Below are positions 37,016 through 45,131 of a stretch of DNA of 64,000 nucleotides, piece by piece. Source of the stretch: Galbitalea sp036266835 (GTDB lineage: Bacteria; Actinomycetota; Actinomycetes; Actinomycetales; Microbacteriaceae); assembly GCA_036266835.1 (NCBI GenBank), contig DATAXD010000020.1, forward strand, positions 11,992 to 75,991, in the 5' to 3' direction. The notes under the pieces were generated by a model. That model saw nothing but the letters and a program-made list of their open reading frames with translations. It did not search any database and was not told where the DNA came from. The position numbers and the translations under genes are program-made. Numbering within the stretch: the first letter of the stretch is position 1; each line of letters begins with the position of its first letter.

Positions 37016-37080
37016 AAAACTCAGGACCACCCGGCGCCGAAACCCTATTTGGGCTCGACGACTTCGGGGACCTGAGTTTT
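37016..37080. repeat. inverted repeat between convergent fumC and phoH
   Basis: AAAACTCAGG (37016-37025) is exactly complementary to CCTGAGTTTT (37071-37080); within lie CCGAA/TTCGG and ACCC/GGG(T) pairs. The arm ends give T-runs on both strands, so it could end transcription both ways. Confidence 0.65.
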
Positions 37081-37102
37081 TGCAGAAAACTCCGTCTACC
37101 GG

Positions 37103-38479
37103 CTACGCCAGCTCGTTGCCCTCCAGCAGCTCGGTGACGAGAGCGGCGATAGCGCTGCGCTCCGAGCGCGTCAGCGTGATGTGCGCGAACAGCGGATGGT
37201 CCTTCAGCGTTTCGATGACGGACGCGACACCGTCGTGGCGGCCCACCCGCAGGTTGTCGCGCTGGGCAACATCGTGGGTGAGGACGACGCGCGAGTTCTG
37301 GCCGATGCGCGACAGCACGGTCAGCAAGACGTTGCGCTCGAGCGACTGTGCCTCATCCACGATCACGAAGGCGTCGTGCAGGGAGCGCCCGCGGATGTGG
37401 GTCAGCGGCAGCACCTCGAGGATGCCCCGGTCAATGACCTCCTCGATCACGTTCTGCGACACAACAGATCCGAGGGTGTCGAAGACGGCCTGTGCCCACG
37501 GGTTCATCTTCTCCGCGGCATCGCCGGGCAGGTATCCGAGTTCCTGGCCGCCGACGGCATACAGCGGTCGGAACACCATGATCTTGCGGTGCTGCTGTTT
37601 CTCGAGCACCGCCTCCAGCCCCGCGCACAGCGCCAGCGCAGACTTACCGGTCCCGGCCCGACCACCCAGAGAAACGATGCCGATCTCCGGATCGAGCAGC
37701 AGGTCGATCGCGAGTCGCTGCTCAGCACTGCGGCCGTGCAGACCGAACATGTCTCGGTCGCCGCGCACCAGCCGAAGCTGTCCGCGACGCACCACGCGAC
37801 CGAGCGCGGAACCGCGGTCCGAGTGCAGAACGAGTCCGGTGTTGACCGGCAGATCCTGAACGAGTCGGGTCGAGAGCTTCTCGTCCTCGTAGAGCTGGTT
37901 CATCTGCTCACTCGACAGGGTGACATCGGCCTGCCCCGTCCATCCGGAATCGACGGCGAGTTCGGCCCGATACTCCTCAGCCGCGAGACCGATTGATGCC
38001 GCCTTCACACGTAGCGGCAGATCCTTGGAGACGACCGTGACATCCAGCCCGTCTCCCGAGAGGTTCAGCGCGACGGCGAGAATGCGGGAGTCGTTGTCGG
38101 CGAGCTGAAGTCCCGAGGGCAGCACGCCCATGTTGGAGTGGTTGAGCTCGACGCGCAGGCTACCCCCGGCGTCTCCGATCGCGATCGGGAAGTCGAGGCG
38201 TTCGTGCTTGATGCGCAGCTCGTCCAGATTACGCAGCGCCTGCCGTGCGAAGTAGCCGATCTCGGGATCGTTGCGCTTGCCTTCGAGCTCGGCAATGACG
38301 ACCACCGGAAGCACCACCGCGTGCTCCGCGAACCGGAATATGGCCCCCGGATCGGAGAGCAGAACAGACGTATCGAGAACGTAGGTTCTGGTCCCTTGCC
38401 TTCCCTTCGTTACCTGGGGATCCTTTGGACTTTCGTCTTCATCGGATCGAGCGGCCTGAGGGTTAGCGACTTGGGGCAC
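37103..38479 (-). CDS. PIN-PhoH fusion protein (PhoH2)
   Basis: A 458-residue protein with an N-terminal PIN RNase domain (YVLDTSVLLSDPGAI, VVIAELEGKRND) and a C-terminal PhoH ATPase with Walker A GGRAGTGKSALAL and Walker B AFVIVDEAQSLE. PhoH2 proteins couple RNA unwinding with RNA cutting and derive from a toxin-like PIN (established for mycobacteria). The GTG at 38479 has GGAG 5 bases upstream; the frame continues to 38539. The 201 bases up to the next gene hold its promoter region, with no other feature seen. Confidence 0.92.
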   Translation of the reverse strand: MPQVANPQAARSDEDESPKDPQVTKGRQGTRTYVLDTSVLLSDPGAIFRFAEHAVVLPVVVIAELEGKRNDPEIGYFARQALRNLDELRIKHERLDFPIAIGDAGGSLRVELNHSNMGVLPSGLQLADNDSRILAVALNLSGDGLDVTVVSKDLPLRVKAASIGLAAEEYRAELAVDSGWTGQADVTLSSEQMNQLYEDEKLSTRLVQDLPVNTGLVLHSDRGSALGRVVRRGQLRLVRGDRDMFGLHGRSAEQRLAIDLLLDPEIGIVSLGGRAGTGKSALALCAGLEAVLEKQQHRKIMVFRPLYAVGGQELGYLPGDAAEKMNPWAQAVFDTLGSVVSQNVIEEVIDRGILEVLPLTHIRGRSLHDAFVIVDEAQSLERNVLLTVLSRIGQNSRVVLTHDVAQRDNLRVGRHDGVASVIETLKDHPLFAHITLTRSERSAIAALVTELLEGNELA

Positions 38480-38680
38480 ACGTACTCCGTCCCCAGATGC
38501 GAAATGCACCCGGATGTACTTACGCGAGAAAGGCCACATTCAGTTGTCAAGACGAATCCGTGTGGCCGTCTCGACCGGGCGACTTGTCCGGTGTCTCGAC
38601 GCTATGCGCGCCGACCGTGGCGGTGCGTTACGACACGCCCGAGGAAAAATTACGCAAAGGCAAAAGTTGTGCCCGTCCGG

Positions 38681-39805
38681 TCAGACGTGGATAGCGGATG
38701 CGAAACTCACGAAACTCGCGCGCAGCAGGTCGAGCGTCTCATCGTCAGTGGAGACGTGCGCACTCAGTCGCACGCGCCCCTGCCGGGTCCTCGTCGTGAC
38801 GCCGTGGTTGAACAGCGAGGCGGTGAGAATGGTCAGCTGATCGATCGGAGGTTCGAGCACAACGATGCCCGCCCGCTCGGCAAGCTCGCGAGGCGAGCTG
38901 ACCGGAATCGCATACTCGTCGGCGAGCTCGATGATGTGGGTCACCCGGTCGGCAACGCCGGAATTAATAGTCGGGACTCCCACCTCGGCAATTTCCTCTA
39001 GCGCCGCCGCCAACCGAGCCTGCGCAATCGGATCGGCGTGGCTCACCTGGAAGGCACCGACACCGGCGCGAGGAACGGGCACCTCGTCGAGCGGGAGGTC
39101 ATCGACTTCGCTCGCGGTAAAACCGGAGATGACCGGGTTGAGTACTTCGGCGGCGCGATCGCTCATGGCGAGGAATCCGGTGCCCCATCCGGCGCGCGCC
39201 CACTTCTGCCCGCCGGCAACGACGACATCCGCGACCTCGTAGGGGGCATCCACAATGCTGAAACCCTGCACGGCATCCACGATCAGAAGCCGGTCGCCGA
39301 TGACCTGGCGGATGCCCTCGAGATCGGCGAGATAGCCGGTACGGAAGTCGACGAGGCTCACGCCGACGGCCGTAACCTCACGCGTGAGCTGTGCGCGCAG
39401 ATTGCCCGGTGTGACGCGTCCGTGATCGGTCTCGAGCCACACCGGAGTGAGTGTGCCCAGAGCCTCCGCGGCGCGCACGGCAGCGAAGGTCAGGCTGGGA
39501 AACTCGGCGGGCGAGACGGCAACGGCTCCCGATAATCCGAACATCGCGTGCATGAGTCCCTGCGACGTATTCGGCTGGAAGGAAATCTGCTCGGCGGTGA
39601 AACCGGTGACCGCGGCGATGGCGGCCCGCACTCTCGCATCCTGATCGAACAGGCTCTCGAGGGTGCCGAACCTGGCCCGCCCGACCAGACCCGTCTGCGC
39701 GTACTGCTCGTCCTTTACCGCGCGACCGGGAGGCCCCACGGATGCGAAGTCGAGGTAGCCGGGTTCTTCCCCGAAGGATGCCGCATGCTCTTCGAGAGTG
39801 ATCAC
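38681..39805 (-). CDS. class V aminotransferase-fold PLP enzyme
   Basis: A 374-residue fold-type I PLP enzyme of the class V (NifS/isopenicillin epimerase-like) group: EPGYLDFASVGPPGR, QISFQPNTSQGLMHAM, DAVQGFSIVDAPY, and the PLP lysine in VAGGQKWARAGWGTGFLAM. The reaction is unknown; the sequence looks like the small selenocysteine-lyase-like proteins of actinobacteria. The GTG overlaps the prenyltransferase stop (GTGA), indicating cotranslation. Confidence 0.82.
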   Translation of the reverse strand: MITLEEHAASFGEEPGYLDFASVGPPGRAVKDEQYAQTGLVGRARFGTLESLFDQDARVRAAIAAVTGFTAEQISFQPNTSQGLMHAMFGLSGAVAVSPAEFPSLTFAAVRAAEALGTLTPVWLETDHGRVTPGNLRAQLTREVTAVGVSLVDFRTGYLADLEGIRQVIGDRLLIVDAVQGFSIVDAPYEVADVVVAGGQKWARAGWGTGFLAMSDRAAEVLNPVISGFTASEVDDLPLDEVPVPRAGVGAFQVSHADPIAQARLAAALEEIAEVGVPTINSGVADRVTHIIELADEYAIPVSSPRELAERAGIVVLEPPIDQLTILTASLFNHGVTTRTRQGRVRLSAHVSTDDETLDLLRASFVSFASAIHV

Positions 39806-40587
39806 TGTCCGAACCTCCTCTGCCGCCGTGAGAAGTCTCGTAGCGCGCGCAGGAAGTCGACCTCGCGCAGATCCGGCCCCAGCGCCTCGACGAAATAGAA
39901 CTCGCTATGCGCGCTTTGCCACACCATGAAATCCGAGAGCCGCTGTTCACCGGAGGTGCGGATGACCAGGTCGGGATCCGGCTGACCCTGCGTGTACAGG
40001 TGCTCGCCGATGAGCTCCGGCGTAAGGATTTCGGCGAGAGCATCCAGGTCTCCGCCCTCGACCTGGTGCTGCTTCACGATGCTGCGCATCGCATCCGCGA
40101 TCTCACGACGACCGCCGTAGCCCACGGCCAGATTGATGTGCAGACCCGTGTTGTCGCGAGTCCTTTCGGCGGCGGCCTTGAGCGCCGCGACGAGTGGCTT
40201 CGGCAGGCCGTCGGTCGAGCCGACGTGCTGCACGCGCCAGTTCCGGGAGTTAGAGAGGTCATCCGCGAGATCCGCGATGATCTGGTACAGGCCGGTGAGC
40301 TCCTCTGCGGTTCGCTTCGACTGGTTGTCGGTCGACAGCAGATACAGGGTGGCAACCTGGATGCCGAGGTCATCGCACCACTCGAGGAACTCGTGGTATT
40401 TCGCAGCACCGGCTCGATGACCGTGCGCGGCGGTCTCGAGTTCCCGCTGCCTGGCCCACCGACGGTTGCCGTCGATGATCATTGCGACGTGACGCGGAAG
40501 CGTCTGGGTGGCCAGGTGACGACGAATCCGACCCTGGTAGAGGCGATAGAGAAGGCCCCTGCCGATCGGCACTTCTCGCGCATTCAC
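39802..40587 (-). CDS. cis-prenyltransferase (UppS family, possibly short-chain)
   Basis: A 261-residue Z-prenyl diphosphate synthase: HVAMIIDGNRRWARQ (diphosphate site), HGHRAGAAKYHEFLEWC, TLYLLSTDNQSKR and DLVIRTSGEQRLSDFMVWQ. It adds isopentenyl units in cis. The neighbourhood (hemolysin III, mca, greA) is that of the mycobacterial Rv1086, which makes short Z,E-farnesyl diphosphate, so this may be the short-chain enzyme rather than the essential undecaprenyl synthase (inference). Confidence 0.88.
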   Translation of the reverse strand: MNAREVPIGRGLLYRLYQGRIRRHLATQTLPRHVAMIIDGNRRWARQRELETAAHGHRAGAAKYHEFLEWCDDLGIQVATLYLLSTDNQSKRTAEELTGLYQIIADLADDLSNSRNWRVQHVGSTDGLPKPLVAALKAAAERTRDNTGLHINLAVGYGGRREIADAMRSIVKQHQVEGGDLDALAEILTPELIGEHLYTQGQPDPDLVIRTSGEQRLSDFMVWQSAHSEFYFVEALGPDLREVDFLRALRDFSRRQRRFGQ

Positions 40588-40652
40588 CCTGTCTACGCTA
40601 GCCCAAAGCGCTTACCCAGCCTGACGATTTCCCCCCGGTGTATGGTGAGCGG

Positions 40653-41432
40653 ATGGCCGCGAGGGGAACCCGGAAAGCCGTGCCGGAGGGCTCTGCGGTG
40701 GGCAACTCCGAAGACGACGCCGCGGACGACGGCGGGCCGGCGCTGCCCCACGTCCCGCTGCTCAAGGACGCGCTTGCCACCACGCCCGCCGAGGTGAAGC
40801 CCACCTGGCGCGGCTGGATTCACGCCGGTACGTTCCCGGTCGCGATCGCTCTGGGCATCATCCTGATCGTTCTCGCGGACGGGGTCGCGGCGAAGGTCAG
40901 CTCGGCAATCTTCGTGCTCTCCTCGATGCTGCTGTTCGGCACGTCGGCCCTGTACCACCGCCTCAACTGGCAGCCGCGAACGAAGACGCTGCTGAGGCGC
41001 TTCGACCACGCGAACATCTTCCTGCTCATCGCCGGGTCGTACACTCCGCTGACAGTGCTGTGCCTGCCGCAGCCGAAGCAGACCATCCTGTTGTCGGTCA
41101 TCTGGGGCGGTGCCGGGCTCGGCATGCTGTTTCGGATCTTCTTTATCCGGGCACCGCGCTGGCTCTACGTGCCCCTCTACATCCTGCTCGGCTGGGCCGC
41201 GCTCGCGTTCATCGTGGACTTCTTCGACGCGAACGCGGTGACGATGACGCTCATCCTCGTCGGCGGCGCGTTCTACACCGGCGGCGCGCTCGTCTACGGA
41301 CTAAAGCGACCGAATCCGTTTCCCGGCAAATTCGGCTTCCACGAGATCTTCCACACCTGCACACTGCTCGCGTTCCTGTGCCACTGGGTCGGCATCCTGC
41401 TGATCGCGACCAACCCGCCGGTGCTGCGCTAG
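40653..41432 (+). CDS. hemolysin III family membrane protein (TrhA)
   Basis: A 259-residue seven-span membrane protein of the HlyIII/PAQR family: SALYHRLNWQPRTKTLLRRFDHA and GGALVYGLKRPNPFPG with the conserved FHEIFHTCTLLAF carrying the metal-type histidines. Bacterial members act in membrane-lipid or energy homeostasis. The ATG at 40653 is chosen because TATGGT lies 6 bases upstream. Its TAG stop shares CTAG with the convergent next gene. Confidence 0.9.
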   Translation: MAARGTRKAVPEGSAVGNSEDDAADDGGPALPHVPLLKDALATTPAEVKPTWRGWIHAGTFPVAIALGIILIVLADGVAAKVSSAIFVLSSMLLFGTSALYHRLNWQPRTKTLLRRFDHANIFLLIAGSYTPLTVLCLPQPKQTILLSVIWGGAGLGMLFRIFFIRAPRWLYVPLYILLGWAALAFIVDFFDANAVTMTLILVGGAFYTGGALVYGLKRPNPFPGKFGFHEIFHTCTLLAFLCHWVGILLIATNPPVLR

Positions 41433-41770
41433 CCGCCCCACTTCGGTGGCGCGTCGGTGCCATCGACTGGTTTCGCCTTGCCGCGGCCGGCTTTGCGTGC
41501 TGCCGCCTCGGCCGCGCGATCGGCTTCGGCCTGTTCCTCGGCGAGCTTGATGCGAACCTCTTCGCGATAGCGCGAGCGACGGATGCGACGGTTCATGTCG
41601 ATGAGCAGCAGAATCGTCGCGACCGCGACGACCAGGATCGCGATGAACCCCCACACGCCCGGCGTGATCAGGTTGGGGTTACCGGTGTAGTCCGGGAACG
41701 GGGTCGGCGATGGCGCAGCAAGTCTGGCGAAGTGCAACAGGCTTTCGGTAACAGCGGTCACGGGGCTCAC
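41429..41770 (-). CDS. small single-pass membrane protein next to mca
   Basis: A 113-residue protein: extracellular N-terminus (SPTPFPDYTGNPNLITPG), one membrane span (residues 38-58) and a basic/acidic cytoplasmic coiled coil (RIRRSRYREEVRIKLAEEQA) ending PPKWGG. It overlaps mca by GTGA. A similar small membrane protein follows mca in mycobacteria; function unknown. Confidence 0.78.
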   Translation of the reverse strand: MSPVTAVTESLLHFARLAAPSPTPFPDYTGNPNLITPGVWGFIAILVVAVATILLLIDMNRRIRRSRYREEVRIKLAEEQAEADRAAEAAARKAGRGKAKPVDGTDAPPKWGG

Positions 41771-42651
41771 GCTGCCTCCTCGTCGTCATCGGCTATTCCG
41801 GCAAACAGGTCGTCCTCGGGCAGCTCGGTCTCTACCTGAGAATCAGCAAGCTGGAAGTCTTCCCACGGCCACACCTCGCGCTGGAGATCGTTGGGCCACA
41901 GGAAGAACGTGCTCTGCGGCGAGACCTGAGAAGCGTGCGAGCGCAGCGCCTCGTCGCGCACCTCGAGAAAGTCTCCGACCGGGATGTGGGTCGTCGCCAG
42001 ATCGGGACGATCGAACCAGCGGCGGATCCCGGCGATCTCCTGGACCAGTTCGCTGTCCTCGCCGTCGCGAGCGACCAGCGCGTCATACATGGCGTTCACA
42101 CGCGGCCCGTTGAAGATGCGGTCGTAGTAGGTCTTGCTGATTGTCCAGGGCGCACCGGCGTCCGGGTACCGGGTGGGGTCTGCCGCAGCATCCCGCGCGT
42201 AAATAGAGATGAGGTGGGTGCGAACGTGGTCGGGATGCGGATAGCCGCCCTCCTCGTCGTACGTGATCATGACCTGCGGGCGGAACTCACGGATGAGCCG
42301 AACGAGCGGCTCAGCGGAGATCTCGAGTGGGATCGAGGCGAAGCTGTTCACCGGCTCCGGTTCGCCATCCTCCGGCCATCCGGAGTCGGCGTAACCGAGC
42401 CAGCGATGCTGGATGCCCATCACCTCGGCCGCGCGCGCCATTTCGATCCGACGCAGACCGGGCAGGTCTCGATCGGCCATCGCCTGCGCGTGCGCGGGAA
42501 AGTGCTCGTTGAGCACCCGACCCTCCTCGCCGCCCGTGCAGCTCACCACGAGAGCTTTGGAGCCCCGACTGACGTAATACGCGAGGGTGCCCGCGCCCTT
42601 TGAGGATTCGTCGTCCGGATGCGCGTGGACGGACAGCAGTCGCAGTGTCAC
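41767..42651 (-). CDS. mca: mycothiol S-conjugate amidase
   Basis: A 294-residue zinc amidase that cleaves mycothiol-toxin conjugates to a mercapturic acid for export. The zinc site is HAHPDDESSKGAGT and GGYPHPDHVRTH, as in the Mca/MshB family; CTGGEEGRVLNEH and the long C-terminal half (IFNGPRVNAMYDALV) favour Mca over MshB. The GTG at 42651 gives the usual start (frame open to 42750). The mycothiol link places the organism in the Actinobacteria. Confidence 0.93.
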   Translation of the reverse strand: MTLRLLSVHAHPDDESSKGAGTLAYYVSRGSKALVVSCTGGEEGRVLNEHFPAHAQAMADRDLPGLRRIEMARAAEVMGIQHRWLGYADSGWPEDGEPEPVNSFASIPLEISAEPLVRLIREFRPQVMITYDEEGGYPHPDHVRTHLISIYARDAAADPTRYPDAGAPWTISKTYYDRIFNGPRVNAMYDALVARDGEDSELVQEIAGIRRWFDRPDLATTHIPVGDFLEVRDEALRSHASQVSPQSTFFLWPNDLQREVWPWEDFQLADSQVETELPEDDLFAGIADDDEEAA

Positions 42652-42740
42652 TAAACTCCTAGGAATGTGCCGGTAGCGTTGGCCCAATGGCCCTGGGACT
42701 CGAACCACAGCCAAGTCCAGACTAATCGCAGGAGTTTGAG

Positions 42741-43139
42741 GTGTCGGCAACCGACCTGAACGCGCGATACGGACGCACCGCTTCCCGTCGCCGACGCACC
42801 ATCGTCGGCGCGATCGTGCTCGCTTCTGTCATCCTTGTGACGTTCGGCGCCTGGGCCATCTGGGTTGGCCTCTTTCAACCGAGCGCGGCTGTCGAGTACG
42901 TCTCGGTCGGGCAGACCAGGGTGAGCTCGAACCAACTCAAAGTGACCTGGGAACTCTCGGTCGACACCGGCACCCCGACCAAATGCGCCATCCAGGCTCT
43001 CGATGCAAATTTCGGCATCGTGGGCTGGAAGATCGTCTCGATACCGGCATCCGCCACGCGGTCGCGCACGTTATCAAGCATCGTGCGAACCGCCCAGCCT
43101 GCCGTCTCCGGGTTGATCTACCAATGCTGGCTGTCTTAA
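42741..43139 (+). CDS. DUF4307 membrane-anchored protein
   Basis: A 132-residue DUF4307 protein: short basic head (LNARYGRTASRRRRT), one membrane span (about 20-42) and an extracellular beta domain (VSSNQLKVTWELSVDTG) ending YQCWLS with a conserved cysteine. It is divergent from mca and followed by greA, the standard actinobacterial order. The GTG follows AGGAG. Function unknown. Confidence 0.88.
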   Translation: MSATDLNARYGRTASRRRRTIVGAIVLASVILVTFGAWAIWVGLFQPSAAVEYVSVGQTRVSSNQLKVTWELSVDTGTPTKCAIQALDANFGIVGWKIVSIPASATRSRTLSSIVRTAQPAVSGLIYQCWLS

Positions 43140-43254
43140 GCTGATGCATTCGCCGCTGCTTCATCATTAGACGAATTGACAGCGAGACTCACGGACCGGT
43201 CGTTCGAAGGCCGGTCATTATCTTTGTTTGCTTACGTCCCGCACGAGGAGAACC

Positions 43255-43740
43255 ATGTCAGACACCAGCGTCACCTGGCTTACCCAGGATGCGTTCGACC
43301 GGCTGACGGCTGAACTGGAACACCTTGAGCGCGACGGTCGCACCGAGATTGCCAAGAAGATCGAGTCGGCGCGCGAAGAGGGCGACCTCAAGGAGAACGG
43401 CGGATACCACGCCGCGAAAGAGGAGCAGGGCAAGATCGAGGCGCGCATCCGAGTTCTCACGCAGCTGCTGCGCACTGCGACCGTCGGGGACGCTCCGGAG
43501 AGCCATGGCGTCGTCGAGCCCGGAACCGTCGTGACGGCGAAGATCCAGGGTGACGAGTCGGTGTTCCTGATCGGAAACCGCGAGATGGCGGAGGGCAGCG
43601 AGCTCGACGTCTATAGCGAGGCGTCGCCGCTGGGCACCGCGATCATCGGGCTGAAGATCGGCGATACGAAGACCTACACGGCTCCGAACGGCAAGCCCAT
43701 CTCGGTCGAAATCCTGAAGGTCGACACCTACCAGCCCTAA
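43255..43740 (+). CDS. greA: transcription elongation factor GreA
   Basis: A 161-residue GreA: N-terminal coiled coil (TQDAFDRLTAELEHLERDGR, with the tip acidic residues in SAREEGDLKENGGYHAAKEE) and C-terminal FKBP-like domain (EPGTVVTAKI, YSEASPLGTAIIG). It rescues backtracked RNA polymerase by stimulating transcript cleavage. The ATG follows GAGGAG; the frame upstream is not coding. A 15-base inverted repeat follows 9 bases after the stop. Confidence 0.95.
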   Translation: MSDTSVTWLTQDAFDRLTAELEHLERDGRTEIAKKIESAREEGDLKENGGYHAAKEEQGKIEARIRVLTQLLRTATVGDAPESHGVVEPGTVVTAKIQGDESVFLIGNREMAEGSELDVYSEASPLGTAIIGLKIGDTKTYTAPNGKPISVEILKVDTYQP

Positions 43741-43748
43741 ACCACCAT

Positions 43749-43829
43749 CGTTGTGCAGGAGTTTCGAACTCGAGGTGCCGGCAATCCGGCGCAGGTGCAC
43801 AGCGAAGTGGCTGTAACTCCTGCACAACG
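43749..43829. repeat. 15-base perfect inverted repeat between convergent greA and ilvA
   Basis: CGTTGTGCAGGAGTT (43749-43763) is the exact complement of AACTCCTGCACAACG (43815-43829), with an inner GCCGG-CAAT-CCGGC hairpin (43777-43790). It nearly fills the 128-base gap and could form a long stem in either transcript. Confidence 0.85.
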
Positions 43830-43868
43830 CGAGTTGGAGGTGGCTCTACGACGCGAGTGGTGCGGCAG

Positions 43869-45131
43869 CTAGAAGTCGACCCTCGGGTCGTAGCCGGCTT
43901 CGCGCAGGTTGTTCAGCACGAGCTCGGCGTGTTCGGGGCCACGAGTCTCGATGTGGAGCTCGAGCTCGACCTCGCTGATCCCCATCCCGGTGCTGTGCCG
44001 ACTGTGGAGCACCTCGACCACGTTGGCATTGGAGGCCGCAACGATCCCCGCCGTCCTCGCCAGCTCGCCCGGCCGGTCGGGCAGCGGGATGCGCAGCTTG
44101 AGGTAGCGCTCGGATGCGGCAAGTCCGTGGCTGATGATTCGCTCCATGACGAGCGGATCGATGTTGCCGCCGGACAGGATGGCAACCGTCGTACCGGAGT
44201 TCTGGATCTTGCCCGCGAGAATTGCCGCGATGCCCACCGCCCCCGCCGGTTCGACGACGAGCTTCGCGCGCTCGAGCAGCACCAGCAGCGCACGAGCGAT
44301 GTCGTTCTCCTCCACGGTGACGACCTCGTCGACGACGTCCCGAACGATCTCGAAGTTGAGCACCCCGGGCTTGCTGACCGCGATGCCATCGGCGATCGTG
44401 GGCAGGATGGGGACGTGGGTCGGCTCACCCGCGATCAGTGACGTCGGATATGCGGCCGCATTCGCGGCCTGTACCCCGATGACGCGAACGGTGCTACCGA
44501 GCACGGCGGCACGCTGTTTGACGGCGCTCGCGACACCCGAAATCAGCCCGCCGCCGCCGATCGGAACCAGGATCGTGTCAACGTCGGGCAGCTGATCCAG
44601 GATCTCGAGCCCGAGCGTGCCTTGCCCCGCAACGATGTCGAAGTGATCGAACGGATGGATGAAGACGGCGCCGGTCTTCCGGGCAAATTCGGCGGCCGCT
44701 CGAAGCGTCTCATCGATGACGTCGCCGGAAAGCTCGACATCTGCCCCGTATTCGCGGGTTGCCGACAGCTTCGGCAGTGCCGCGCCCACGGGCATGAAGA
44801 TCGTCGAGGCTATGCCCAACTCCCGCGCCGCGAACGCGACGCCCTGGGCGTGGTTGCCCGCCGATGCCGCAACCACGCCGCGCGCCTTGTCGGCATCCGA
44901 GAGGTGCGAAAGACGGTTGTAGGCGCCGCGGATCTTGTAGGAGCCGGTGCGCTGGAGATTTTCGCACTTGAGCCACAGGTCGGACCCGAGAACCTCCGAC
45001 AGCGAGCGCGAGCTCTCCATCGGCGTCTCATCGACGACGACGGCGACCCGTTCCCGCGCGGCTTCGAAGTCGGCGAGCGTGGGTCCGGGGAACACATCCT
45101 CGCCGGTGCCGACCGCCACCGCCTCAGTCAT
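43869..45131 (-). CDS. ilvA: threonine ammonia-lyase (medium form)
   Basis: A 420-residue PLP enzyme converting threonine to 2-oxobutanoate, the entry to isoleucine synthesis. PLP lysine in RTGSYKIRGAYNRL, SAGNHAQGVAFAARELG, PIGGGGLISGVASAV and one C-terminal ACT domain (ELELHIETRGPEHAELVL). The single ACT domain marks the medium form, between the catabolic and the two-ACT biosynthetic enzymes. Start ATG at 45131 overlaps the upstream transporter stop by 8 bases; the frame is open to 45179. Confidence 0.92.
   Translation of the reverse strand: MTEAVAVGTGEDVFPGPTLADFEAARERVAVVVDETPMESSRSLSEVLGSDLWLKCENLQRTGSYKIRGAYNRLSHLSDADKARGVVAASAGNHAQGVAFAARELGIASTIFMPVGAALPKLSATREYGADVELSGDVIDETLRAAAEFARKTGAVFIHPFDHFDIVAGQGTLGLEILDQLPDVDTILVPIGGGGLISGVASAVKQRAAVLGSTVRVIGVQAANAAAYPTSLIAGEPTHVPILPTIADGIAVSKPGVLNFEIVRDVVDEVVTVEENDIARALLVLLERAKLVVEPAGAVGIAAILAGKIQNSGTTVAILSGGNIDPLVMERIISHGLAASERYLKLRIPLPDRPGELARTAGIVAASNANVVEVLHSRHSTGMGISEVELELHIETRGPEHAELVLNNLREAGYDPRVDF

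Noticed and set aside
42690..42712. GGGACTCGAACCAC resembling a tRNA T-loop between mca and DUF4307
   Set aside because: The flanking bases do not pair and the 90-base gap is too short for a full tRNA with the two gene leaders.
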